Part shown: in pieces, positions 1-6,379 of the stretch
Layout: the number at the start of each line of letters is the position of its first letter
How positions within the stretch are numbered: the stretch's first letter is position 1
Source of the DNA: Candidatus Nanohalarchaeota archaeon
GTDB taxonomy: Archaea; EX4484-52; B79-G9
Reading direction: 5' to 3'
Assembly (NCBI GenBank): GCA_003660865.1
Contig: QMVA01000081.1
Span: 1 to 6,530, forward strand
Length of the DNA stretch: 6,530 nt
Translations under genes and position numbers: made by a program
The notes under the pieces: generated by a model
The model's input: only the letters and a program-made list of their open reading frames with translations
Database searches by the model: none
Told to the model about the DNA's origin: nothing

Positions 1-39
1 CTATGTCTTTTGACTATGTCTTTTGACTATGTCTTTTGA
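1..39. repeat. 13-bp tandem repeat, three perfect copies
   Basis: The unit ctatgtcttttga occurs three times head to tail, with no mismatch, at 1-13, 14-26 and 27-39. It may continue beyond the left edge. Each unit starts with CTA (a TAG on the minus strand) and ends with TGA. Because 13 is not a multiple of three, the three copies place a stop in all three frames of both strands, so no gene can read through. Function unknown; it could be a slippage-derived minisatellite or a set of iterated binding sites. Confidence 0.95.
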
Positions 40-166
40 TATAACTGAAGCTTTTCGGCAAGGTACGTATCTATATGTCAGTTTAATAAACGTGGTTGAG
101 TTTATGTTGTGTAATGAGTCAATTAATGTGTGGTGTGGTGGTTCGGGACCCTAATGTCTGAGTTGA

Positions 167-181
167 TGCGCTTTCGGCGCA
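167..181. other. Short GC-rich hairpin upstream of the recombinase
   Basis: TGCGC (167-171) and GCGCA (177-181) form a perfect 5-bp stem around the loop TTTCG. It lies just upstream of the recombinase. If the recombinase begins near 209 it would sit in the leader or promoter region. A 19-codon reading frame from ATG 154 to TGA 211-213 spans it; I see no reason to call that frame a gene. The rest of 40-223 holds no gene and no clear promoter, though A/T-rich stretches at 67-92 (tctatatg, tttaataaac) could serve as a TATA box. Confidence 0.4.
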
Positions 182-223
182 GGAAAGGTATCAGTTGGTG
201 GTCGGCTTATTGAAGAGATTAAG

Positions 224-955
224 TTGAGGAAGTATTCTTATGAGACAGGGAAAGTTTATGTTTATGTTGTTAAGGAGTTTCTGAAGTCAGGCAAGACTGC
301 AAGAGAATTTTTGCTTTCACATACTGAAAAAAGCAAATCAACAGTCAGGACGTTCTATTTTGCGCTTAAGTTTTTCTTTGAGAATGTGCTTGATGAGAGA
401 TTTGATGAGAAGATACCTTTGGCTAAAAGGAGTTTGAGGATACCTGTTGTTTTGAGCAGGGCAGAGATAAACAGAATGATTGATGCAACGCGCAATGTGA
501 AGCATAAGCTTGTTTTGATGTTTCTTTACTATGCAGGTTTGAGACTTGATGAGGTCAGGAATGTTAAATGGGTTGATGTGGATTTTGAAAGAGAAGTGAT
601 CCACCTCAGAATTGCCAAGGGAGAAAAAGAAAGGATTGTTTTTCTGCATTCGAAATTGAGTGATATGCTCACATTTTATGGAAAAACAGGTGGACTGGTG
701 TTTATGTCTGACACATGCAAAATGTACAATAAGACGACCATATATCGAATTATCGTGAATTCAGCTAAAAAAGTTGGAATCAGCAAAAATGTGGCGCCTC
801 ATACTTTGAGACATAGTTTTGCTACGCATCTGCTTGAGGGTGGAGCAGATATAAGGTATATTCAGAGCCTGCTTGGGCATAAGGATTTGAAGACAACGCA
901 AATCTATACGCATGTGGCTAATTGCGAGATTAAGAATCTTGCTTGTCTGCTTTGA
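224..955 (+). CDS. Tyrosine recombinase/integrase (archaeal Xer-like)
   Basis: Site-specific DNA recombinase that cuts and rejoins DNA through a phosphotyrosine intermediate. From the TTG at 224 (243 aa) the SAM-like N-terminal DNA-binding domain covers about residues 1-60 and the catalytic domain about 75-243. The full active-site set is visible: R107 (AGLRLDEV), K132 (AKGEKER), H193 and R196 (HTLRHS), H219 (LLGHKD) and nucleophile Y228 (TQIYTHV). The protein is shorter than typical XerA/XerC/XerD (roughly 280-300 aa). The frame stays open upstream to a stop at 164-166, and the upstream codons read RLIEEIKLRKYS, which looks like the usual first helix of this fold, so the 224 start is probably too short. 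No ATG, GTG or TTG lies in that extension; an ATT at 209 has GGTGGT at 197-202 as a possible ribosome site. It converges on the exonuclease gene. It could be the chromosome-dimer resolvase XerA or an integrase of a mobile element; no neighbouring phage or plasmid gene decides this. Confidence 0.9.
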   Translation: MRKYSYETGKVYVYVVKEFLKSGKTAREFLLSHTEKSKSTVRTFYFALKFFFENVLDERFDEKIPLAKRSLRIPVVLSRAEINRMIDATRNVKHKLVLMFLYYAGLRLDEVRNVKWVDVDFEREVIHLRIAKGEKERIVFLHSKLSDMLTFYGKTGGLVFMSDTCKMYNKTTIYRIIVNSAKKVGISKNVAPHTLRHSFATHLLEGGADIRYIQSLLGHKDLKTTQIYTHVANCEIKNLACLL

Positions 956-970
956 TTGTGTGTGGGTTCT

Positions 971-1564
971 TTAATGTTTCGTTATGTGCGATTTTTGGAA
1001 CCTTAGCGCGTCTTCTACTGTGTGGATGTTTCGTTTTTTCATGTGCCTGTATAGTTTGCTGAATAGGTCTTTTGTTGCCAGTACGTCGCTCATGGCTCTG
1101 TGCGCTTGCTGGTTGTTTATTCTTAGGTGGCTGCATAGGTTTTCTAAGTTGTATGAGCTTAGGTGGGGTATCAGTCTTCTTGATAGTTTGCATGTGCATA
1201 GTGCGATGTTTTCCAGTTCCTCAGTTTCGGTTTCTTTGAAGTTGTGGTTCAGGAAGTTGTAGTCGAATGTTGTGTTGTGGGCGATGATTACGTTGTTGGC
1301 TATGAATTTTCTTATGTCTACACTTACGTCTGGGAAGGTCGGTGCGTCTTTTACCATGTGGTCTGTTATGCCTGTCAGGGAGGTTATGAATGATGGGATT
1401 CTTCTTTGCGGGTTTATTAGTGTTGAGTATCTGTCTATTGTGTTGAATGAAGTTGTGTTGTTGTCTACGTTTACTTTGAGGGCTGAGAATTCTGTGATTT
1501 TATGCATGTATCTTGAGAGTCCTGTTGTTTCGATGTCGAGTATTACGAATTTTGCGTTTTCCAT
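971..1564 (-). CDS. DEDDh 3'-5' exonuclease (DnaQ / Pol III epsilon-like)
   Basis: A 197-aa single-domain nuclease of the RNase T/DnaQ family, expected to remove nucleotides from 3' ends using two metal ions. All five key residues are visible: D10 and E12 in the ExoI motif DIETTG, D101 in ExoII (AHNTTFDYNFL), and H155 and D160 in ExoIII (AHRAMSD). The motif ITSLTGITDHMV (60-71) is typical of epsilon-type proofreading exonucleases. No polymerase, BRCT or helicase domain is attached, so it may act as a free-standing repair or proofreading nuclease or as an RNA-processing enzyme; the substrate cannot be told from sequence. The ATG at 1564-1562 begins just before the conserved first strand (KFVILDIETTG). 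No Shine-Dalgarno is seen, but a TATA-like box about 32 nt upstream suggests a nearly leaderless transcript. It is convergent with the recombinase, 15 bp apart, and lies downstream of the pilus operon on the same strand. Confidence 0.92.
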   Translation of the reverse strand: MENAKFVILDIETTGLSRYMHKITEFSALKVNVDNNTTSFNTIDRYSTLINPQRRIPSFITSLTGITDHMVKDAPTFPDVSVDIRKFIANNVIIAHNTTFDYNFLNHNFKETETEELENIALCTCKLSRRLIPHLSSYNLENLCSHLRINNQQAHRAMSDVLATKDLFSKLYRHMKKRNIHTVEDALRFQKSHITKH

Positions 1565-1585
1565 GTTGTCGCCGTTATTGTTTTT

Positions 1586-1606
1586 TTGTTGATATAGTTT
1601 ATTGAG
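1586..1606 (-). promoter_or_regulatory. TATA-like promoter of the exonuclease gene
   Basis: Read on the minus strand, CTCAATAAACTATAT (1606-1592) resembles an archaeal BRE plus TATA box. Its A/T core is centred about 32 nt before the ATG at 1564. With the usual 26-27 nt from box to transcription start, the message would begin about 5 nt before the ATG. Almost the same element (20 of 21 positions over 1586-1606) stands before the pilus ATPase gene at 5986-6006, which supports a real promoter. The start site is inferred. Confidence 0.55.
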
Positions 1607-1693
1607 AATGTCTGTCTGTTGCTGTGATATTATGTTTGTTGTAATTTATGTTTAGTTATCTTTATTTCCTCATTGGTTCTTTGTGATGTCCAT

Positions 1694-1765
1694 CAGCCTT
1701 GTAAAAGGCTGGCGATTAAGTGCGTTTCGCAACCTTCTGAAAGGTTGATCATCAAGTGTGTTTCG
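1694..1765. repeat. Tandem 36-bp hairpin repeat, two covarying copies
   Basis: Two adjacent 36-bp units, 1694-1729 and 1730-1765. Each begins with a 7-bp stem and 4-nt loop: CAGCCTT-GTAA-AAGGCTG (1694-1711), then CAACCTT-CTGA-AAGGTTG (1730-1747). Each is followed by an 18-nt tail ending in aagtgYgtttcg. The stems differ by a G-C to A-T pair exchange, with both sides changed, so pairing is kept. The loop of the first copy fits GNRA. Unit 1 also ends in a smaller palindrome, TGCG-TTT-CGCA (1721-1731). Confidence 0.75.
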
Positions 1766-1777
1766 CTGCGCTCAAGC

Positions 1778-1798
1778 ACACAAAATGTTGTTTTGTGT
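1778..1798. other. 8-bp stem-loop
   Basis: ACACAAAA (1778-1785) and TTTTGTGT (1791-1798) form a perfect 8-bp stem around the 5-nt loop TGTTG. It lies 12 bp after the tandem hairpin repeat. On the plus strand the 3' arm carries four T residues, but no plus-strand gene ends here, so a terminator role is unlikely for that direction. Confidence 0.5.
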
Positions 1799-1934
1799 TG
1801 GTGTGTTGATTCGCTCAAGCGCATGGTGGATTATTTTATTTTCCGTCTTTTTTCTAGCCCCCACCCGCCTAGTTGAGGGTTATGTTGTCTGAGTTTTTTG
1901 ATAGTTTTTTTGGTGGATGTTGTGGGGTTTATGT

Positions 1935-2927
1935 TTATGTCAGACCTAGCATGTCGCCGAAGATTGTGAAGAGGAGTGCTTTTGCTGCGAAGAATATTAC
2001 CAGCGCAAGGCTTACGAAGACGGGGCTGTATTTTACTGCGCCTTTTATGTTGCCTGATTGTATTTGGGATATCAGGATGCCTGAGAAGAGGGTAGTTATT
2101 ACCAGTGCTGCGATTGAGAAGTATTGGAAGAGTTCAAGGTCAATGTCTGGTTTTGAGATTTTCATCATGCCCTGGTCTGCAAATTCTGCATCTATGTCGC
2201 CCATGTCGTCCCACATGCTTGTTGTTGATGTGACGAGGAAGGCTGAGATTGCGAAGAGGAATGGTGCGCCCAGTACTGCGGCCATGAAGATGAACATGAC
2301 GTACATCATTACGCTGGATTGTATTTCTTTTTGGAGCATTTCGGTGTTTCTGATGTCTGCTGCTGTTTCTTCGAGCAGTTTTGCTACTGCGCCGCCTGAT
2401 TTTAACCCCTCTACCAGCAGGCCGATGGTTCTTCCAAGTATGGTGGATTTTACTTTTGTTGTGAGTGTCTGGAATGAGTCTTCTATTGACTGGCCGCCAT
2501 ATATCTGGAATGCTACTTTTTTGAATTCCTGTCCGAGTTCCCCGAATTCCGGTCTTGCTGAGAACAGTAGTGCGCGGTCAATTGTCAATCCTGACTTGAT
2601 GTTGGATGCGGTCAAGAGCAGCAGGTCAGGAAGGAGTTGCTCTATGCTTTTTCTTCTTGATTCTGCTACGATGGAGTAAATGAGATATGGTGCAATCAGC
2701 CCTACTGAGAGGATAAGGATCGGGGGTATGATGCTGAGCCACAGGGGGGCGTTGATCAGGCCGATGAGGATGAAGAAGTCCAGGAATGCCATGATGTAAA
2801 ATGTAATGAATAACTTGAATATGAAACTTTCTTTGAAGCTTTCCTGACCTGCGTAACGTGCTTCATTCTCAATGAGCTCCCTGTACTTTTTTGGAAGCAT
2901 GTTATAAATCAATGTTTCGTAGTTCAT
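1935..2927 (-). CDS. Pilus/secretion membrane platform protein, T2SSF domain (second copy)
   Basis: Integral membrane platform protein of a type IV pilus/Tad-like machine (TadC/FlaJ/GspF family), 330 aa. Membrane segments are seen at about 37-58, 62-87, 206-232, 267-288 and 301-325. The cytoplasmic T2SSF domain lies between the second and third, with QLLPDLLLLTASNIKSGLTI (97-116) and EFKKVAFQIYGGQSIEDSF (134-152) as its recognisable helices. A soluble loop rich in acidic residues and methionine (237-262) follows. It is the last gene of the operon, starting 6 nt after the stop of the other platform gene, which implies coupled expression. A GGGTG 9 nt before the ATG is a possible ribosome site. 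The family's role is to anchor the ATPase and help move pilin subunits into the fibre. It has one T2SSF domain, and the two platform proteins together probably match the bacterial TadB/TadC pair. Confidence 0.88.
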   Translation of the reverse strand: MNYETLIYNMLPKKYRELIENEARYAGQESFKESFIFKLFITFYIMAFLDFFILIGLINAPLWLSIIPPILILSVGLIAPYLIYSIVAESRRKSIEQLLPDLLLLTASNIKSGLTIDRALLFSARPEFGELGQEFKKVAFQIYGGQSIEDSFQTLTTKVKSTILGRTIGLLVEGLKSGGAVAKLLEETAADIRNTEMLQKEIQSSVMMYVMFIFMAAVLGAPFLFAISAFLVTSTTSMWDDMGDIDAEFADQGMMKISKPDIDLELFQYFSIAALVITTLFSGILISQIQSGNIKGAVKYSPVFVSLALVIFFAAKALLFTIFGDMLGLT

Positions 2928-2933
2928 TTTGCA

Positions 2934-3803
2934 TTACACCCTGACTGAAGGTCTCTTTGTCTTTATGAGGTTTATAAATACCAGCTGGAATAGTATCAGG
3001 CCGATAAGGATACTTACAAGGATAATCGGCGGCAGGCCTGTTCCTGTAAAACTTGAGAGTATTATCATGAAGGTTATGCCTAAGGATGGCATGATTACGC
3101 CAATCATCATGTACATCAGTGTATATGGGTTCAGTTGCTGACCGTATTTTTTTATTGAGATTAGCTGGTCTTTGATGATGTCGTCTACGATGGTGCCTAG
3201 AGGGGATCCTATGTCTGTACCTGTTTTCATTGCATTCAGCAGCTGCCAGAAGGATCTTCTGTACGGTAGTGACGGATTGATGATTATGCTGTCTTCAATT
3301 GCTTCTGTTTCTGATTTGCCGCCGTTGATGTCTTTGACTATTTTTTTAAATTCTTCGGATACGGAACCATATCCTTCTGTGACTGCGACCATGGATTGAT
3401 AGAGGGGGATTCCTGATCTTACTTCAATAAGGAGGTGGCGCAATGCGTTTGGAAGTTCCTGTTCTATTTTGCGCGCTTTTTTTTTTGCAATTACTTTGGG
3501 CTTGAACATTGATGAGTAAAATGTCATGATTGAGATGAGTGGTACGAATATTAGGAGTATTTTTAGTATGAGTAGTATTTTCAAATTTAGTATGATGCCA
3601 ATTAGGATTATGCTTGCAGTTATCATCATGGTCTGGTTGATTGTCATGTAGATGCAGATTGAGATGTGCTGTATTAATGTGAGGTTTGTTCCTGATTGCA
3701 GAAGGTCCATGTTTACTGATGAGAATGTCTGTTCCAGTTTCCCTGCGGTTCGCAGATACTTTCTGGATTTATTGAGAAGATGTTTTTTTCTAAGTGTATT
3801 CAT
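2934..3803 (-). CDS. Pilus/secretion membrane platform protein, T2SSF domain (first copy)
   Basis: A 289-aa platform protein of the TadB/TadC/FlaJ family. A basic N-terminus (MNTLRKKHLLNKSRKYLR) is followed by a first hydrophobic block at about 57-98, probably two membrane segments, then the T2SSF domain (about 113-225) with ELPNALRHLLIEVRSGIPL (116-134) and EEFKKIVKDINGGKSETEAI (150-169), then two more membrane segments at about 229-251 and 257-281. The start at ATG 3803 lies 17 nt after the ATPase stop; an internal Met at residue 32 is a less likely start because it would remove part of the soluble N-terminal region. There is no clear ribosome site before 3803. It follows the ATPase gene directly and precedes the second platform gene. 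A pair of platform genes after one ATPase gene is the pattern known from archaeal EppA-dependent pili and bacterial Tad pili. Confidence 0.88.
   Translation of the reverse strand: MNTLRKKHLLNKSRKYLRTAGKLEQTFSSVNMDLLQSGTNLTLIQHISICIYMTINQTMMITASIILIGIILNLKILLILKILLIFVPLISIMTFYSSMFKPKVIAKKKARKIEQELPNALRHLLIEVRSGIPLYQSMVAVTEGYGSVSEEFKKIVKDINGGKSETEAIEDSIIINPSLPYRRSFWQLLNAMKTGTDIGSPLGTIVDDIIKDQLISIKKYGQQLNPYTLMYMMIGVIMPSLGITFMIILSSFTGTGLPPIILVSILIGLILFQLVFINLIKTKRPSVRV
2937..2941 (-). promoter_or_regulatory. Possible ribosome binding site of the last operon gene
   Basis: On the minus strand GGGTG ends 9 nt before the ATG at 2927, overlapping the last codons of the upstream gene. It matches part of the archaeal GGAGGTG consensus. 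The first genes of transcripts in this window lack such a motif, which fits leaderless starts for first genes and Shine-Dalgarno use inside the operon. Confidence 0.35.
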
Positions 3804-3820
3804 TTAATCGCATCTGAAAG

Positions 3821-5953
3821 CTATTCGTGTGTCTTTTGATTGTCGGAGTCTTCTGGTTGAGTAGATGGTTTTTGTGCAGGGGTAATTTCTGCATACAGTT
3901 CCGGGCCCAGTAGTTCTTTTGGTGATGTGCCTGATTTTGCAAGTTTTATAACTGAATTTTCGTCGCGGTAGTATTCTGCAAAGACTTTTCCTACTGTGTT
4001 TATTGTCTTAATCTGGTATTTTGTCATCCATTCGAGTATTTTTGCCTTGTTTGCCAAATCGGTGTCGATTTCTTCATTGCTCATTCCTGTGTATAACTGT
4101 ATCTCTTTGTATATCCTGTAGGATTTGTTTACTTTTTCAAGTGTGTCTGTTCTTGGATTCCACTGGTATATAATGTTCAGGCTGTCTTCGCCTTCTGTTT
4201 TGATAACCTCTGCTACTTCGAGTGTTCTTCTTACGCCTTTTCTGCGGTGCCTGTATTGGACGACGATCAGGTGCAGGGCGCTTAGTGAACTTTTTGGGAG
4301 GTTGATTGGTGGATTGGTTAATCTTTTTTGGACCTCTTCGGCTTTGTCGCCGTGGAATGTTGCGTATGCGGAGTGCCCTGTTCTAATGGCCTCGAACATG
4401 ACTTCTGCTTCTTTGGATCTTCTGATTTCACCGATGATTATTCTGTCCGGTCTCATTCTTAATGAGTTTGCGAGCAGGTCCAGCATGGTGACATGGCCTT
4501 TGCCTTCGGGGTTGGCTTCTCTTGATGAGAATGGGACCCAGTGCAGGAATTTCGGGAGGTTTATCTCGCGTGTGTCTTCTATGGAAATGATTCTCTGGTT
4601 TGGGGGCATGAAGGGCATCAGTATGTTTAGCATTGATGTTTTCCCGGATGCGGTGCCGCCAGCGACCAGTATGTTCAGTTCATATTGTATGGCAAGCCAA
4701 AAGAGAGCGGCGACTTCTCTTGATAGTGTCTTGACTTCAAGGAAGTGGATTATGGTCCAGGGGGACCTTGAGAATTTTCTTATGGTTATTGTGTTTCCGT
4801 TGGTTGATATTGGGAAAAGCGTGGCGTTTACACGGTCGCCGGTGCTTAGGTGCGCGTCCATTAGAGGGTTGAGGTTCGTTATCTCACGGCCTACTCGTCT
4901 GCCGATTGATGAGGAATAGTTGTATATTTTGTCTTCGCTTTTGGTGAATATATTTGTCTTGAGCCAGCCGTAATGTTTGTGGTATATCCAGATAGGGTCT
5001 TTGTGGTTGTTGATTACTATTTCTTCGAGATAGGGGTCACTTAGGAGCAGTTCAATGTCACCGAGCCCGAGCATTTCGTGTATCAGGTTGCCTGCAAGAG
5101 TTCTTTTCTCTTTTTCAGATACACTGGGCAGGTAGCGGTCGAGCAGGTCGTAGGCTTTTTTCATGAATTTTTCCTTGACGACACCAAGTGCTGAAGGGTC
5201 TACAAACTCTTTTGTGGTTATCTGGACGAGCATGATGAGCTGTTCTCTTATGGCGTTCAATATCGCTAGTGTGCCTATGGTTACTATGGGACGTTTCATG
5301 TAGTATATCGGGATGTATTGGTTAGGTACGTTGTATATTGTGACTGTTGCATAAACATTGTCTGCGTTGAGGTTATATGTCTCTACTACGGTGCCGCCAG
5401 TAATGTCAATGTCTCTTTGGTCGCCTACTTTATTTAGTATAGTGCTTACTGCTATTTTTTTGTCTTCTTTTTCTGTTTTTTTGTTTTCGTCTTTTGTCTC
5501 TGTTTTGGTGGTGGCTTGTGTTGTGTCTTTGGTTTCTTTTGTCTTTTGATTATTATTATTTGTGGATTGTGCCGCGTCTTTTTTCGGGGTGGTAGTTTTG
5601 CTTTTTTCGGGTTTCACTCTGCTGTCGCCCGATGTTTTTTGGGTTTGTGTGGATGGGTCTGGTTTCTTTTTTTGTTCTTTGTCCTGCATTTTCTTTTTGA
5701 TTTCTTCTTTTGCTTTTTTAAGGTTTTGTTCTGTGGTTTTTGATTTGGTTTCTTTTTCTGTTTTGTCTTTGTTTATGTTGTTCATTTTCTTTTTGATTTC
5801 TTCTTTTGCTTTTTTAAGGTTTTGTTTTGTTTTGTCTGTTTTGTTGTTTAGTATGTGGGATTTTATGTCGGCATGAGTATTATTTTTATCTTTTGGATTG
5901 GCGTCTTCTGTTTTTTTTTTCATGAAAGAGAGAATTCCCATAGTTATGCACAT
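3821..5953 (-). CDS. tadA: Type IV pilus/Tad secretion ATPase (TadA/VirB11/FlaI family)
   Basis: Cytoplasmic hexameric ATPase expected to drive pilus assembly or protein export with the two platform proteins encoded next. Of 710 aa, about 12-167 are a low-complexity, Lys/Thr/Glu-rich, probably disordered extension; 168-420 form the N-terminal domain; 425-600 form the RecA-like core. Visible motifs are Walker A GGTASGKT (432-439), Asp box ISIEDTRE (456-463), Walker B region RPDRIIIGEIR (501-511, Glu509) and His box TGHSAYATFHGD (525-536). The core is complete, so the enzyme should be active. The C-terminus after about 690 is again polar and probably disordered. Three ATGs compete: 5953, 5941 (residue 5) and 5923 (residue 11). 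A TATA-like box at 5992-6006 fits a short leader to 5953 or 5941, and an A/T element at 5960-5971 would make 5941 leaderless. The disordered extension is unusual for this family and contains a perfect internal duplication. Archaellum FlaI is less likely because two platform genes follow instead of one flaJ and no archaellum genes are present. Confidence 0.93.
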   Translation of the reverse strand: MCITMGILSFMKKKTEDANPKDKNNTHADIKSHILNNKTDKTKQNLKKAKEEIKKKMNNINKDKTEKETKSKTTEQNLKKAKEEIKKKMQDKEQKKKPDPSTQTQKTSGDSRVKPEKSKTTTPKKDAAQSTNNNNQKTKETKDTTQATTKTETKDENKKTEKEDKKIAVSTILNKVGDQRDIDITGGTVVETYNLNADNVYATVTIYNVPNQYIPIYYMKRPIVTIGTLAILNAIREQLIMLVQITTKEFVDPSALGVVKEKFMKKAYDLLDRYLPSVSEKEKRTLAGNLIHEMLGLGDIELLLSDPYLEEIVINNHKDPIWIYHKHYGWLKTNIFTKSEDKIYNYSSSIGRRVGREITNLNPLMDAHLSTGDRVNATLFPISTNGNTITIRKFSRSPWTIIHFLEVKTLSREVAALFWLAIQYELNILVAGGTASGKTSMLNILMPFMPPNQRIISIEDTREINLPKFLHWVPFSSREANPEGKGHVTMLDLLANSLRMRPDRIIIGEIRRSKEAEVMFEAIRTGHSAYATFHGDKAEEVQKRLTNPPINLPKSSLSALHLIVVQYRHRRKGVRRTLEVAEVIKTEGEDSLNIIYQWNPRTDTLEKVNKSYRIYKEIQLYTGMSNEEIDTDLANKAKILEWMTKYQIKTINTVGKVFAEYYRDENSVIKLAKSGTSPKELLGPELYAEITPAQKPSTQPEDSDNQKTHE
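5687..5826 (-). repeat. Perfect 44-bp direct repeat inside the ATPase gene
   Basis: Identical 44-bp blocks lie at 5687-5730 and 5783-5826. Their starts are 96 bp apart, which is 32 codons, so the frame is kept. Both encode QNLKKAKEEIKKKM, at residues 44-57 and 76-89 of the ATPase. Identity at third codon positions points to a recent duplication or gene conversion. The repeat peptide is a short basic, helix-prone segment. Confidence 0.9.
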
Positions 5954-5985
5954 CTTAGTATATTATTATAGAAATATGTCTGAGG

Positions 5986-6006
5986 TTGTTAATATAGTTT
6001 ATTGAG
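5986..6006 (-). promoter_or_regulatory. TATA-like promoter of the pilus operon
   Basis: On the minus strand CTCAATAAACTATAT (6006-5992) is identical to the element before the exonuclease gene, and the match extends to 20 of 21 bases. The A/T core is 39-45 nt before the ATG at 5953. With the usual spacing, transcription would start near 5969, giving a 16-nt leader to 5953 or 28 nt to 5941. A second A/T element, TATAATAATATA (5971-5960), could instead drive a leaderless message from 5941. Confidence 0.55.
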
Positions 6007-6120
6007 CGATTGGTCTGGGTCCAGAAAGAGGGTATGATGTGGGTGTGTTTATAGTTGCGTATGATATACTTACCTTGTCTCCTATTTTGGGTATTGGTGA
6101 AAAACGAGTCAGGGTGTCTT

Positions 6121-6152
6121 AAGAAAGTAAGAAAGTAAGAAAGTAAGAAAGT
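6121..6152. repeat. 8-bp tandem repeat, four perfect copies
   Basis: aagaaagt is repeated four times without mismatch at 6121-6152. It is an all-purine tract except for one T per unit and lies about 115 bp upstream of the pilus operon promoter. It may vary in copy number by slippage. Function unknown. Confidence 0.95.
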
Positions 6153-6379
6153 GTAAATTAGATTACGATACGGCAGACATTATGCTTGAATAAGCTGATA
6201 TCTTCAGGAAATGCAGCTAAGTTTTACTTTTTCTTCCTGTGCCTCATTTTTTTACTTTTTTTCTTTAGCTTGTGTTGTCTCATCTTTGAGGATTTTCTTT
6301 TTTTACCGCAAGGCACGTTGTTCACCTGTTTTGTGTTTTAGATATATAGTTGAAGACATAACTATTTCATGGCACTTAC

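Larger units (their letters stand above)
1607..1934. other. Intergenic region with hairpin cluster, no gene
   Basis: This stretch lies between the end of the pilus operon (stop at 1937-1935) and the exonuclease promoter, both on the minus strand. It is very T/G-rich on the plus strand. A plus-strand open frame at 1673-1876 (67 codons) is not protein-like and runs across the hairpin repeats, so I do not call it. No T-run on the minus strand marks an operon terminator. Structured elements sit at 1694-1765, 1778-1798 and 1812-1821 (CGCT-CA-AGCG); these could form the 3' end of the operon message, an RNA of their own, or a palindromic repeat element. Confidence 0.6.

Noticed and set aside
141..152. 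ggttcgggaccc as a possible tRNA T-arm
   Set aside because: No acceptor stem, anticodon arm or D-arm fits around it on either strand.
1673..1876. Plus-strand open frame of 67 codons
   Set aside because: It covers the tandem hairpin repeat; the product is rich in Cys and Ser with repeat-derived peptides and has no ribosome site or family resemblance.
1873..2679. Plus-strand open frame of 268 codons
   Set aside because: It lies wholly opposite the second platform protein gene, whose membrane segments and T2SSF motifs are clear; the plus-strand product has no recognisable domain.
4125..4919. Plus-strand open frame of 264 codons
   Set aside because: It is the complement of the ATPase core, which carries Walker A, Walker B, Asp-box and His-box motifs on the minus strand.
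5516..5876. Plus-strand Phe-rich open frames that look like membrane proteins
   Set aside because: They are the antisense of the Lys-rich extension of the ATPase; complementing AAA/AAG codons yields TTT/CTT runs and false hydrophobic proteins.
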